A stretch of DNA of 24,727 nt from positions 1 through 24,727 of IMG/VR virus record IMGVR_UViG_3300044984_003522. One strand, 5' to 3'. Below are positions 1 to 7,403 of the stretch, in pieces. This DNA comes from a virus. Numbering within the stretch: the first letter of the stretch is position 1; each line of letters starts with the position of its first letter. A model generated the notes under the pieces. That model was not told the origin of the DNA. It did not search any database and was given only the letters and a program-made list of their open reading frames with translations. The position numbers were made by a program, and so were the translations under genes.

Positions 1-2302
1 TGTCAGATTGTGCCTGTTGCTCTGCTTGCATTCTTTGAAGATCAAGTTTAGAATTTTCTAACTGAAGCTTCATCTGATTGATTTGACCTTCCATATCCAC
101 TTGCTTCTCGCGCACACGAACCTCTTCTAACAATGCTTGAGCGGTCATAACTTCAGGATTTGGTTGCTGTTGCTGCTGTTGCTGAGTTTCTTGCATTATT
201 TGTTGTGTGGCTTGTGCGGCTGCGGCTGCAATCTTATTCTGATGTTTAACATCAAGTTGTGATGGGTCTTCTGGAAGCTGTTTGCCCATCTTCTCTTGCA
301 TTTGCAACTGATAAGCCATTGCCATATGTTCTTGAATATGCGCTTTAATGGTCTGTGCTATCTCTGGATCTTGATTAGCATTCTGTAATAAAAGGCTATG
401 AACCATAATGTGTGCCTGGTGATCTTGCTGTATATTGGCTACAATAGGTTTTTTATTCATAGCATTCATATTTTCAGAAATGGGATCCAAAGGTTTAGGA
501 CCATTATCTTCTTCGGGAGGCATGATCTCATCAATATTTGATACCTTCATGCTTACCAATACGTTCCTGACTACCTTTCTCTTATTAAAAAGATCTGGGT
601 ATTTATCAGCGATAGCCATAACGCCTTCATTTTGAATCATGCGTTGAGCAGATGATGTAACGTTAGGATCTGATACAGGTATGATATGCAGTTTATTATT
701 AAAATCTGCCCGCATAACCATGTGTTTTCCACCAGGAACACTAAATGGATATGGTTTATCTGGTAGATATTCACTGAATAAACGATAGAATATACGGAAT
801 ACCTCACCCATGGACCGGTGGAGACGACGTAGTATGCTATTCTGCATCTTATTCGCATTTTCCATTAATGCTAGCGTAGTGCCAACTGGAGCATTAGGAT
901 TGAAATCTGCAAATGTGGATTCTGCTGCGGATACAAGTTTATTAATATTATCTTCTAGGGAGTTTTTAAGCTCCAATAAAGTAGCTGAAGGCTCTTTGTA
1001 AGGAAGGGCCATAATAGCTTGTTGAATTGGTCCCATATTAGTATCAATTTCTGCAAACTCACCAGGTCCAAGACGTACAGTGCTATTCTCTAAGTTCATT
1101 CCCTTAGCTCTAAATCCACCTGGGAAGTTAGCAAGAACACCCGCATCTATTAATTGACGTAGAAGACTAGTAGCGGCCTTAGCAGACCCACCAGCTATAT
1201 GGGATAGTCCATATGCATAGAATCCTAACCCTGGAAAGAATGGGAAATGCGTAAAGTATTCAACACGACGAAATTTATCATCCCCTTCTACCCAATTCTT
1301 ATAGATAGACAGAATCTTCTTACTCTCGATATCAATCGTGACAACATATGGCATAGGAATGCCAGTTTTCTTACCGCCCTTGTCTTTATGCTCATATCCT
1401 TCTAAATCAAGATCAATATGGCACTCATAAAGGGTATAGACTTGGTTGTAATCATCATCCCCAGGTGTAATCCCCTGAATTCTGTTAATTTCCATATCTA
1501 CTTGGGATTGTTCTGATGCATCATCTGTTGGAAATACTTCAAGATCTATATACATCCCTTGGTATTGACGAAGACGTAGTTCTTTTTTCGTCAAATGAAG
1601 GATCTGAGTGATACGGGTACAATTTTCTAGGGAAGATGCGCTATTGTTAACAACGAAGTGCTGTGGCTTAATATATTGGCAAATAGGCCTATTTAAAACT
1701 GGATCTTGGTATGTCTTCGTAAATACGGATCCATATAGGGTACACCATACAAAAGCCTGTTCAAGATCTGGATAAAAGTCTCGTGACATTTGTGTGAGAT
1801 AAAGATTCATCCATTTCTCTACACGATTTGCCTGATCGACTGCTTCATCTGAATCCTCTCCAACAACATGAACCCTTACAGGTCCATTAGGAGGCAATAA
1901 TTCTGCTGTAATATTTGATACAGAAGCTAGGATAGATTGCATAAAGGCACCAGAATACACACCTGAAGCATTCTTAAATGGCCATTCTCTATCATCAGTA
2001 GATAGGCCCATTTGCTCCACACCCTCAACGAGTGCAGTTTCCCATTCTGCCCTAGAGGATAAATCATCCTCAATAGCATCCACGATATTAGCACCAACAC
2101 CATCTAATACATTAGAATTAGATCTATGTAATATCTCTGCTAAGTTTTGATAATGTGGTCCCTCAATAGATTCATATTTAGGGCCATATTCTACAACTGC
2201 GCCATCATCACCTAAATCAGTAATAGAGGCACCATCGACTTTATTTTTTGAAGGCAAGTCAGGAAATACCTGAAAAGCAGAATCACTGATCTGTTTCAGC
2301 AT
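1..2302 (-). CDS. Phage portal protein, P22-like (3' end outside window)
   Basis: The reading frame is open from an ATG at 2302 to the window edge (767 codons, C-terminus missing). An in-frame TAG lies 12 bases upstream of the ATG, which fixes the start. The product would form the dodecameric portal through which DNA enters and leaves the capsid. Support: it lies directly downstream of the terminase large subunit on the same strand. It is large, like P22-type portals, and has segments typical of that group such as an early YGSVFTKTYQDP stretch, a central FFPGLGFYAYGLSHIAGG region and a late helix-rich tail. The visible C-terminal part is very Gln-rich (a QQQQQQ run near residue 710) and coiled-coil-like, as in portal barrel regions. 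Assignment to the P22 class rather than another podovirus-type connector is inference. Confidence 0.8.
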   Translation of the reverse strand, partial: MLKQISDSAFQVFPDLPSKNKVDGASITDLGDDGAVVEYGPKYESIEGPHYQNLAEILHRSNSNVLDGVGANIVDAIEDDLSSRAEWETALVEGVEQMGLSTDDREWPFKNASGVYSGAFMQSILASVSNITAELLPPNGPVRVHVVGEDSDEAVDQANRVEKWMNLYLTQMSRDFYPDLEQAFVWCTLYGSVFTKTYQDPVLNRPICQYIKPQHFVVNNSASSLENCTRITQILHLTKKELRLRQYQGMYIDLEVFPTDDASEQSQVDMEINRIQGITPGDDDYNQVYTLYECHIDLDLEGYEHKDKGGKKTGIPMPYVVTIDIESKKILSIYKNWVEGDDKFRRVEYFTHFPFFPGLGFYAYGLSHIAGGSAKAATSLLRQLIDAGVLANFPGGFRAKGMNLENSTVRLGPGEFAEIDTNMGPIQQAIMALPYKEPSATLLELKNSLEDNINKLVSAAESTFADFNPNAPVGTTLALMENANKMQNSILRRLHRSMGEVFRIFYRLFSEYLPDKPYPFSVPGGKHMVMRADFNNKLHIIPVSDPNVTSSAQRMIQNEGVMAIADKYPDLFNKRKVVRNVLVSMKVSNIDEIMPPEEDNGPKPLDPISENMNAMNKKPIVANIQQDHQAHIMVHSLLLQNANQDPEIAQTIKAHIQEHMAMAYQLQMQEKMGKQLPEDPSQLDVKHQNKIAAAAAQATQQIMQETQQQQQQQPNPEVMTAQALLEEVRVREKQVDMEGQINQMKLQLENSKLDLQRMQAEQQAQSD

Positions 2303-2620
2303 TAATTTTATCTACCCTGTTAATAATTTTTTATTTTTTACATTATAAGATATTTTAGAAAAAAGATCTACACCCTATTGTTTTTAGGTATAAAAAATGC
2401 TAAATACTACATGCCAACAAGATGTTGGTAAGATTAATATTAGGTTGTTAAGTTTTTAACATAAAATCTTGTATGCATTAAAATAGGGTATAAATTTATG
2501 TATCCTATTTTAATGTATCCGTTACCACATCACATTAGACAAATTTCATAAAATATTTTTTAAAATAAATAATATTGTCCACATTTTTGGTGGATAACCC
2601 TGTGTATAGAGTTTCATTTT
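2303..2620. other. 318-base non-coding gap with several hairpins
   Basis: No convincing gene lies between terminase and portal. The stretch is very AT-rich and holds short perfect inverted repeats: 2414-2428 (CCAACA, 3-base loop), 2447-2460 (GTTAA, 4-base loop), the long one at 2471-2520 listed separately, and 2578-2594 (TCCAC/GTGGA) just past the terminase stop. None is followed by a clear T-run in the leftward direction, so a classic terminator is not supported. A portal promoter or an RNA processing site is possible. Confidence 0.5.
2471..2520. repeat. Imperfect inverted repeat, about 20-bp arms
   Basis: Arms at 2471-2490 and 2501-2520 pair with three or four mismatches. The core is a perfect 11-bp match, ATTAAAATAGG (2477-2487) against CCTATTTTAAT (2504-2514), and the centre is itself palindromic (ATAAATTTAT). 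It is the longest inverted repeat in the terminase-portal gap. It could be an operator or a stabilising RNA stem; the sequence alone does not decide. Confidence 0.6.
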
Positions 2621-4267
2621 TTAATATAGGGGCTTGTCCTTGTTTAAATCTATTTCTGGTAAAAATTTCTGATCTGATGGATGTGCTACAAAATGGTAGT
2701 TAACCAAATAGATCAAGGCTTGTGACATGGAATCCACCAAATCGTTTGACTCATCCGAAGGAAAATCAATACAAGCATTTAAAAACTTATCCGCATATCC
2801 TAATAAATTATTAAAGTTAGGTCCTCGTGCAGGCAGCCATATTCTACCTGCCTCTGCATAAATAGAAACTAACCTAGCTCTTTGTTTCTTGTTATTTGTA
2901 GTTGATCCAAATACCTTATGCTTCAGTGGATAAAATGGTGTAACAGGAATTCCCACTCTCTTTAAACACTGAATCAATGATAAGCCATTTGCTTGCGCTT
3001 CTACCAATACCATGTCTGGAGATGGTCCAGGACCTCTGGGATCACCTAATATTGTATCATGAAAATTATTATATAATCTCTGGGACATTTCTAATAGCTC
3101 TGGCATTTCTACCCTGCCCTGCCATAGATCTAATAATATAATATTAGGTGTTTTAGTTCCAGGTTCTGTAAAAACACCCCATGTAGTGCAACAACTCATA
3201 CAGGCAGTCGCTGAAGTGCTCAGCGCCGTATCCCATGACTGTAAAACAAAATCACATTCAGGTGGTTCCCGCTCACACCACCATTCAAACCAATCCTTCT
3301 TGAATATACCACCTTCTGCTGGCGCACCACGTTGTTGCAGCTGATTAGCATATTGATAAGATCCAAGGGTAATCTTTAATTCTTTTATCTTTTCAGCAGT
3401 AATATGTGCTGGCCATAACAATTCCCCTTCTTTCTTTCTAGGGTCTGTCCATACCTTCCCATTTGTACTAGGAAGAGCAATCGTCTTACATTTTCGTTCC
3501 ACTTCAAATTCATAAGGAAGGCAGAAATGTACTACATCTGGGTTTTCACTATCAAGAATATGGCCACTGACATCAAATTTGTGTAATCTTTGCTGCGACA
3601 CTATACGGCAGAAACGTTTGGGATCCATCCACCGCGTTGACATAGTAAGATCCCAGGTCTCATTGGTTCCTTCACGGATAGTAGGTGAGTCAACATCGTC
3701 TCTATTGTTAGGATCGTCCCATATAACCCAGTGTGCCCCTTCACCTGTGGCCTTAGAACCAATAGATAATGCTATTCTATATCCTGTGCAATTGTTATTA
3801 AACTTAGTGGTGGTATCATTTGTTAATTTATATTTTTTACCCCATAACTTTTGATACCATTCTGATTTTATAAGAGCGCGACAATAATCACTATCACGAT
3901 GGGATAATCGTTCCGAGTGACTTGCATATATAAACTTTAAGGATGGATCCTTTGCCCAAACCCATGCAGGGAAAATGACGTTGAGAAGTGTACTCTTTCC
4001 ACAACGAATGGGAACATTGATGATAAAATAAGTAATCTTTCCATAATATGTTGCCTCTAAATGGTCACACAAGTCCTCTATATGCCATGTATCAATAAAA
4101 TCTGCACCAGACCCTGCAAACTTCCAGGCACGCTTGGTGAACTCATAAAATGATGATTCACATATCTCTCGTTCTTCTTTGATTGATTCGTCTTCTACGT
4201 ACCCTAAGCCTAACTTTTCTGTATTTTCTATGGCTTGTAGGGCGCGCTTCATTAAAGCACTTCCCAT
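2621..4267 (-). CDS. terL: Terminase large subunit (packaging ATPase/nuclease)
   Basis: 548 residues. The product drives DNA into the procapsid and cuts concatemers. The N-terminal ATPase domain has a P-loop (PIRCGKST, about residues 86-93) and a Walker B segment (HWVIWDDP, about 179-186) with the usual acidic pair. The C-terminal half has the RNase-H-like nuclease signature: a QSWDTA strand with the first catalytic Asp (about 341-346) and a later VLVEAQANG strand. Length and domain order match TerL. The start ATG at 4267 is preceded by AGGGAAAA. The portal follows downstream; the tRNA genes lie upstream on the same strand. No small terminase is adjacent; a possible distant candidate is at 12838-13332. 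Confidence 0.95.
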   Translation of the reverse strand: MGSALMKRALQAIENTEKLGLGYVEDESIKEEREICESSFYEFTKRAWKFAGSGADFIDTWHIEDLCDHLEATYYGKITYFIINVPIRCGKSTLLNVIFPAWVWAKDPSLKFIYASHSERLSHRDSDYCRALIKSEWYQKLWGKKYKLTNDTTTKFNNNCTGYRIALSIGSKATGEGAHWVIWDDPNNRDDVDSPTIREGTNETWDLTMSTRWMDPKRFCRIVSQQRLHKFDVSGHILDSENPDVVHFCLPYEFEVERKCKTIALPSTNGKVWTDPRKKEGELLWPAHITAEKIKELKITLGSYQYANQLQQRGAPAEGGIFKKDWFEWWCEREPPECDFVLQSWDTALSTSATACMSCCTTWGVFTEPGTKTPNIILLDLWQGRVEMPELLEMSQRLYNNFHDTILGDPRGPGPSPDMVLVEAQANGLSLIQCLKRVGIPVTPFYPLKHKVFGSTTNNKKQRARLVSIYAEAGRIWLPARGPNFNNLLGYADKFLNACIDFPSDESNDLVDSMSQALIYLVNYHFVAHPSDQKFLPEIDLNKDKPLY

Positions 4268-4329
4268 TATAATTTTCCCTATTAGGAAATACGTTATATG
4301 ATTTTTTTGAAATAAGAAAGATTAAATAA

Positions 4330-4459
4330 CTACTACAGAGAGATTCGAACTCTCGATTGGATGGGACCTATAGGTTCCCCGATCTAATACAGGCATATCG
4401 TCATATGCTAACGAATTGTGACCGACGTCTGTTGCTTTAAGCCACTCAGCCATGTAATA
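4330..4459 (-). tRNA. Oversized class-II tRNA-like gene (130 nt, anticodon unclear)
   Basis: The RNA has a 7-bp acceptor stem (TATTACA with TGTAGTA, one G-T), a class-II D-arm (GCTGAGTGGCTTAAAGC), a perfect T-arm (GAGAG-TTCGAAT-CTCTC) and a long variable hairpin centred on ACCTATAGGT. It is about 40 nt too long. The anticodon region closes with only ACAG/CTGT and contains an extra stem (TCGTTA/TGACGA) where a 7-nt loop should be, and no U33-anticodon arrangement is convincing. CCA is not encoded. It may be an interrupted tRNA, a decayed one, or a tRNA mimic. It lies between tRNA-Asn and terL on the same strand. Confidence 0.55.
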
Positions 4460-4513
4460 GTTACCACTTTATTATATAAGATTTTTATTTAAGATGAAAG
4501 GGTATTTATATTG

Positions 4514-4554
4514 AACTACCTAGGATTCCTAGGCAGTTGTTCGGAATTTCCGAA
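4514..4554. repeat. Two adjacent strong palindromes between the tRNA genes
   Basis: 4514-4524 pairs with 4528-4538 over 11 bp (one G-T in the leftward RNA, 3-base loop; core CCTAGG repeated). It is followed at 4540-4554 by TTCGGAATTTCCGAA, a perfect 7-bp palindrome about a single central base. They sit between tRNA-Asn and the tRNA-like gene. No T-run follows. Possible roles are RNA processing, protein binding or recombination; undecided. Confidence 0.65.
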
Positions 4555-4597
4555 TAACTAACGATTTTGTTACATCTATCATTTAATTTCCTTTGTT

Positions 4598-4672
4598 TGG
4601 CTGCCTCTAAAGGATTCGAACCTTTGACCGAGCGATTAACAGTCGCTAGCTCTACCACTGAGCTAAGAGGCA
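4598..4672 (-). tRNA. tRNA-Asn (anticodon GTT), CCA encoded
   Basis: A complete cloverleaf: acceptor TGCCTCT/AGAGGCA, D-arm GCTC-AGTGGTAGAGC, anticodon stem AGCGA/TCGCT with loop CTGTTAA (anticodon GTT), T-arm AAAGG-TTCGAAT-CCTTT, discriminator G, then an encoded CCA. The gene begins one base after the stop codon of the preceding small gene, so it is probably cut from a longer leftward transcript. Phage tRNAs commonly supplement host decoding. Confidence 0.95.
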
Positions 4673-4951
4673 TTAATTATCTTTAATTTCATATTTGTCT
4701 AAAAAATTGTTCGTACTTTCACGTTCTTCAGAATGCATTGGATCTAAAGAAAAAGCTATATATTTTCCATCTATAACCCTAATTATGGCTGGAAATCCAC
4801 AATAAAATTCTAATTCCGTCAGATTATATTTTTCCATATAATAGGCTAATTCTTGTAGTTTTTCATTTATAATCCCTATATCAAAATTAAAAGCTTCTTT
4901 TTTAATTTTCCTAATTTTTCCGTTATCGTGATGGAATATAAAATCATTCAT
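4673..4951 (-). CDS. Hypothetical protein, 92 aa
   Basis: Not recognised. It is a mixed alpha/beta, charged protein starting MNDFIFHHDNGK, with a central ELAYYMEKYNLTELEFYCGFP region and no membrane segment. The chosen ATG (4951) lies 4 bases after the stop of the upstream gene; an in-frame ATG at 4984 inside that gene is an alternative adding 11 residues. The stop codon abuts the 5' end of tRNA-Asn, so the gene and tRNA probably share a transcript. Confidence 0.65.
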   Translation of the reverse strand: MNDFIFHHDNGKIRKIKKEAFNFDIGIINEKLQELAYYMEKYNLTELEFYCGFPAIIRVIDGKYIAFSLDPMHSEERESTNNFLDKYEIKDN

Positions 4952-4955
4952 TTCT

Positions 4956-5150
4956 TCAATGTTTACCCAGCATCTTAACAACATTCCTAATCCGATCTAG
5001 CTTGTCTTGAAGGGGTTTGGATGGAGAATAACGTTTTAAAAAACAGCTAACACAATAAGGTACATTTTTAATTAGTTCTTGGCATTGATTGCACATACTA
5101 ATGTCGTTGTTGAGAGTAACTGTATTTTCATAGGCCTTTTTCCCCCGCAA
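4956..5150 (-). CDS. Small protein with CxxC-x10-CxxC zinc motif
   Basis: 64 residues with two cysteine pairs, CNQC and CVSC, ten residues apart (about 20-36), the pattern of a small zinc knuckle. A zinc-bound fold is inferred. The frame begins with TTG at 5150, four bases after the preceding stop; the first in-frame ATG is at 5096, just before the cysteines, and neither has a good ribosome site. The basic C-terminal helix and operon position are typical of phage orphan genes. Confidence 0.55.
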   Translation of the reverse strand: MRGKKAYENTVTLNNDISMCNQCQELIKNVPYCVSCFLKRYSPSKPLQDKLDRIRNVVKMLGKH

Positions 5151-5154
5151 TAGA

Positions 5155-5379
5155 TCATATGCGGCATATTACATGGGTTGCAATGCTTCCATCTGGTCCC
5201 TTTAATGCAAGATCTCCAATATTGGTTAAATCCAATGTGTATAAATCTAGTTTTCCGCGAACATCAAGATTAATGTCTTTGGTTTGATAAATAAGTTCGT
5301 TTGGATCTGGGGTAAGAATTCTACCATCTAAATCAGGTAGTATTTTGCCTTGTATTTGTATTCTATCAAACATCCCCAT
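5155..5379 (-). CDS. Hypothetical protein, 74 aa (MGMFDRI start)
   Basis: Family not identified. It opens with MGMFDRIQIQGK, an N-terminus similar to that of several small phage proteins, then has alternating beta-type segments ending in DGSIATHVICRI. AAGGAAAA lies upstream of ATG 5379; a second ATG two codons in is preceded by GGGG. It is part of the leftward string of small genes. Confidence 0.65.
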   Translation of the reverse strand: MGMFDRIQIQGKILPDLDGRILTPDPNELIYQTKDINLDVRGKLDLYTLDLTNIGDLALKGPDGSIATHVICRI

Positions 5380-5415
5380 TTAGCTTTTCCTTATGCAAAC
5401 TGTTCTAGCTCAAAT

Positions 5416-5652
5416 TTAAATTGTGGGATTGGGTGCAATTTTCTCTCTCAACAAGTCATAAGCTGATTCCGCTTCTTCTTGGGTTTTGAAATACAAATTA
5501 GAAAACATTTGATTATACAAAACTATCACTAAAAACATCCCACTTCCGTCGAGCCTAGGAGAATCTATGAAAGGAACAAGGTCAGTATTAAAACTGCTTC
5601 TATATAAAATATTTACGTCACTATAATACTCAATCTCTACAAACTTCTGCAT
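5416..5652 (-). CDS. Hypothetical protein, 78 aa
   Basis: Not recognised. Features are a beta-rich N-terminal half with FVEIEYYSDVNILY and a C-terminal TQEEAESAYDLLREK helix. The latter recalls the DTKEEAQEFYGRHKR end of the 8724-8954 product, suggesting both share a small fold in which aromatic strands are followed by an EEA helix. The start at 5652 has an excellent ribosome site (AAAGGAG). Confidence 0.65.
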   Translation of the reverse strand: MQKFVEIEYYSDVNILYRSSFNTDLVPFIDSPRLDGSGMFLVIVLYNQMFSNLYFKTQEEAESAYDLLREKIAPNPTI

Positions 5653-5694
5653 TTAGCTTCTCCTTTTAAAATTAAATTTCTAAACTCTATTATA

Positions 5695-5841
5695 TTAAAC
5701 ATTTCTTTTACCTTCCATAGATAATCTCAACTCTTCAAATCTTTTTAATTGATCCAAATAAGTAGATGTTAGTTTTCCACGGAAATACTTTATAGTAGTT
5801 CCCTTTAATGTAGAACGTTTTTTATTTTGTTTTTTGTTCAT
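5695..5841 (-). CDS. Small basic protein, 48 aa
   Basis: This short frame starts at ATG 5841 behind a very strong G-rich ribosome site (AAGGGGGGG) and ends at 5695. The product is strongly basic (MNKKQNKKRSTLKG start) with an amphipathic C-terminal helix (LDQLKRFEELRLSMEGK). Nucleic-acid binding is plausible from charge only. It lies 42 bases upstream of the 5652 gene on the same strand. Confidence 0.6.
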   Translation of the reverse strand: MNKKQNKKRSTLKGTTIKYFRGKLTSTYLDQLKRFEELRLSMEGKRNV

Positions 5842-5967
5842 TTACCCCCCCTTGTTCTATTTTCCTTTTAATATATGCTAGTTTTATGCATATTATGCAA
5901 TAATTGATTGTTTTATAATAATAAAGTGGCCTCCAATAAAAGTTATTTTTAACCCACTTTTTAAATC

Positions 5968-6180
5968 CTAATTTTTTAAACATTCATACACCTTAACCAA
6001 AAAAAGTATAAAAGATACTGTTCCTATAAATTCAATTAATCTCTGTATTCCATGGGCAGTAGGACTATTATTAATTTGTTTAAATTCTATAGAGCCTAAT
6101 AGGCATCCTAGAGATATTACAAATAATATAACGCATTGATAGGCCGGCAATTGAAATAATGCCTCGAAATCATTAATCAT
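5968..6180 (-). CDS. Two-helix membrane protein, 70 aa
   Basis: Two hydrophobic segments (about residues 16-33 and 47-66) separated by a polar loop with a GIQR turn predict a small inner-membrane hairpin. Size and topology resemble small holins, but nothing else marks a lysis gene. The ATG at 6180 overlaps the end of a 17-codon leader frame with a strong ribosome site (6173-6226), so translation is probably coupled; an ATG four codons upstream lacks a ribosome site. A perfect extended -10 promoter lies about 100 bases upstream. Confidence 0.65.
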   Translation of the reverse strand: MINDFEALFQLPAYQCVILFVISLGCLLGSIEFKQINNSPTAHGIQRLIEFIGTVSFILFLVKVYECLKN

Positions 6181-6226
6181 GGCAAACACCATAAATGATA
6201 AAGACTTTCTTATTGAATAGTTTCAT
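6173..6226 (-). CDS. Possible 17-codon leader peptide
   Basis: An ATG at 6226 sits behind the near-perfect ribosome site CAGGAGGG, with 7 bases between. The frame reads MKLFNKKVFIIYGVCHD and stops with TAA at 6173, overlapping the ATG (6180) of the membrane-protein gene by 8 bases. The best ribosome site of the region therefore serves a tiny frame that delivers ribosomes onto the next start. The peptide itself may have no function. Confidence 0.45.
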   Translation of the reverse strand: MKLFNKKVFIIYGVCHD

Positions 6227-6279
6227 TATATTCCCTCCTGTTTTAATTTTTTAATATATTTTAAAGAGCATACCAAAAA

Positions 6280-6288
6280 ATTATATCA
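6280..6288 (-). promoter_or_regulatory. Extended -10 promoter (TGATATAAT)
   Basis: Leftward strand reads TG-A-TATAAT, a perfect extended -10, about 55 bases before the leader/membrane-protein start; a TTTACA lies upstream at non-ideal spacing. It lies downstream of the recombinase gene and would give the 6180-and-below genes their own start point. Confidence 0.55.
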
Positions 6289-6374
6289 GTTGCACTAAGA
6301 ATTTTTGTAAATATAAAAACACGCAATAAATTGTAACTTCTAAAAAAAGAAATGAACTCATGTAAAATTTTCCC

Positions 6375-6950
6375 TTAAATCTTATTAATAGCTACTTTTT
6401 GAGCTTCTGAATTAACTTCAATATACCTAGAGGTATTATTCATACTACTATGCCCCATTAGTGCTTGCAACTCCCTAATATTTATTATGTTAGCTAACTT
6501 TGTACCAAAAGTCCGTCTTCCTGAATGACTGGAACATCCTTGAAGCCTTAAATCTTTATACACCTTACCAAACCAATCTATTACAGCTTGATTTTTTAAA
6601 CATTTACCCTTTTGACTATATAATACGTAATCCTCTGGATCTGGTTTGGTTTTTTCCTTTAATTCAATCAAAGCTTGCTTTAACTCATAATTAAGTGGGA
6701 TTATACGGCCAGAGTTATCACCTTTAGAAGCTATATGTTCTAAATTAATGCTATCACCTACCTCATGGGATGGATCCAATATCATTCTCCAGCGCACCTG
6801 TGAGATCTCTTTTGCACGCAATCCAGCTTTAAAGGACAAAAGAACCATAACCTTATTACGCAATGAATATCTTGTAAAATTGCAATAATCTATAAGTTGC
6901 TTATGCTCCCTATCAGAGAGTATTTTAGCTTGTTTACCTAGTTTAGCCAT
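6375..6950 (-). CDS. Tyrosine recombinase, catalytic domain only (191 aa)
   Basis: The catalytic set of lambda-Int/XerC-type recombinases is complete: Arg45 (GLRAKEI), Lys76 (SKG), His142 and Arg145 (HSGRR), His167 (GHSS) and nucleophile Tyr176 (TSRY). Only a short segment precedes the catalytic domain, so the arm-binding and most core-binding regions of phage integrases are absent. The size is like the FimB/FimE inversion enzymes. Start chosen at ATG 6950 (MAKLGKQ), because the longer frame to 7061 only overlaps the upstream gene; stop and start overlap by 8 bases. It probably integrates or inverts DNA; no att sites were found. Confidence 0.9.
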   Translation of the reverse strand: MAKLGKQAKILSDREHKQLIDYCNFTRYSLRNKVMVLLSFKAGLRAKEISQVRWRMILDPSHEVGDSINLEHIASKGDNSGRIIPLNYELKQALIELKEKTKPDPEDYVLYSQKGKCLKNQAVIDWFGKVYKDLRLQGCSSHSGRRTFGTKLANIINIRELQALMGHSSMNNTSRYIEVNSEAQKVAINKI

Positions 6951-7290
6951 GTTCGTTCTTTGCATATTCAACCCAATCACATCGCACACCCACATTCCAT
7001 ACTCCGGATATAATGTCAAAAAAAAGAGATACTGTGTAGGGAATTGGATTAAATCCATCAACTTTCGTATTATAGGTAAATTCTTTATCCCTCAGATTAA
7101 ATTCAAACATCCAATGGGCGTTTTTTGGTGCAATTTTGCAAATATTAAGCACGTCTTCCTTGGGTATTGGATCTTTCCATATAATTTCTATGTGCATACC
7201 ATCTAAAAATTCGTAATGGTTTTGCCTAGGTAGAGCTAACTGTTCCAAGGTTTCCCTTTCGCCTGGGCAGCAATTTGGACACTTGTGCAT
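6943..7290 (-). CDS. DGFNPIPY-motif protein, copy A (115 aa)
   Basis: Function unknown. The C-terminal half (KEFTYNTKVDGFNPIPYTVSL region, about residues 68-90) matches the 10006-10467 product, which has the same KEF-x6-DGFNPIPY core, then hydrophobic strands and an aromatic/Asp end, so the two are paralogues. The N-terminus has CPNC and a further Cys, possibly metal-binding. ATG 7290 has a strong ribosome site (AAGGAAAAAG). The gene overlaps the 55-aa gene upstream by 55 bases and the recombinase start by 8. Confidence 0.7.
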   Translation of the reverse strand: MHKCPNCCPGERETLEQLALPRQNHYEFLDGMHIEIIWKDPIPKEDVLNICKIAPKNAHWMFEFNLRDKEFTYNTKVDGFNPIPYTVSLFFDIISGVWNVGVRCDWVEYAKNEHG

Positions 7291-7403
7291 TCTTTTTCCT
7301 TATAAATAGAAATATCTAGGGTTTTGTTAGTTTTAGTGATTGTGATAGAGTCACCATCTTTTATCTCTTTGTTTAGTAATGATAATATTATTTCATTGTT
7401 CAT
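7236..7403 (-). CDS. Hypothetical protein, 55 aa
   Basis: ATG at 7403, stop TAG at 7236. The product has MNNEIILSLLNKEIKDGDS, then Thr/Lys-rich beta-like sequence (TITKTNKTLDISIYK). It overlaps the 3' end of the frame at 7400-7554 in an ATGA arrangement and the DGFNPIPY gene by 55 bases; the latter may instead start at an internal ATG. The Asn-Asn-Glu start resembles neighbouring MNN- genes. Not recognised. Confidence 0.5.
   Translation of the reverse strand: MNNEIILSLLNKEIKDGDSITITKTNKTLDISIYKEKECTSVQIAAQAKGKPWNS

Noticed and set aside
3579-3854. Rightward frame within terL
   Set aside because: Antisense to the conserved ATPase domain; no start signal.
4598-4672. tRNA-Asn as the prophage attachment site
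   Set aside because: It lies inside the phage gene order with phage genes on both sides, and no duplicate 3' end was seen in the window.
5881-5967. Promoter or terminator from the TGCATATTATGCA palindrome and AAAGTGG/CCACTTT stem
   Set aside because: Box spacing is poor and the long stem has a 26-base loop; too weak to list.
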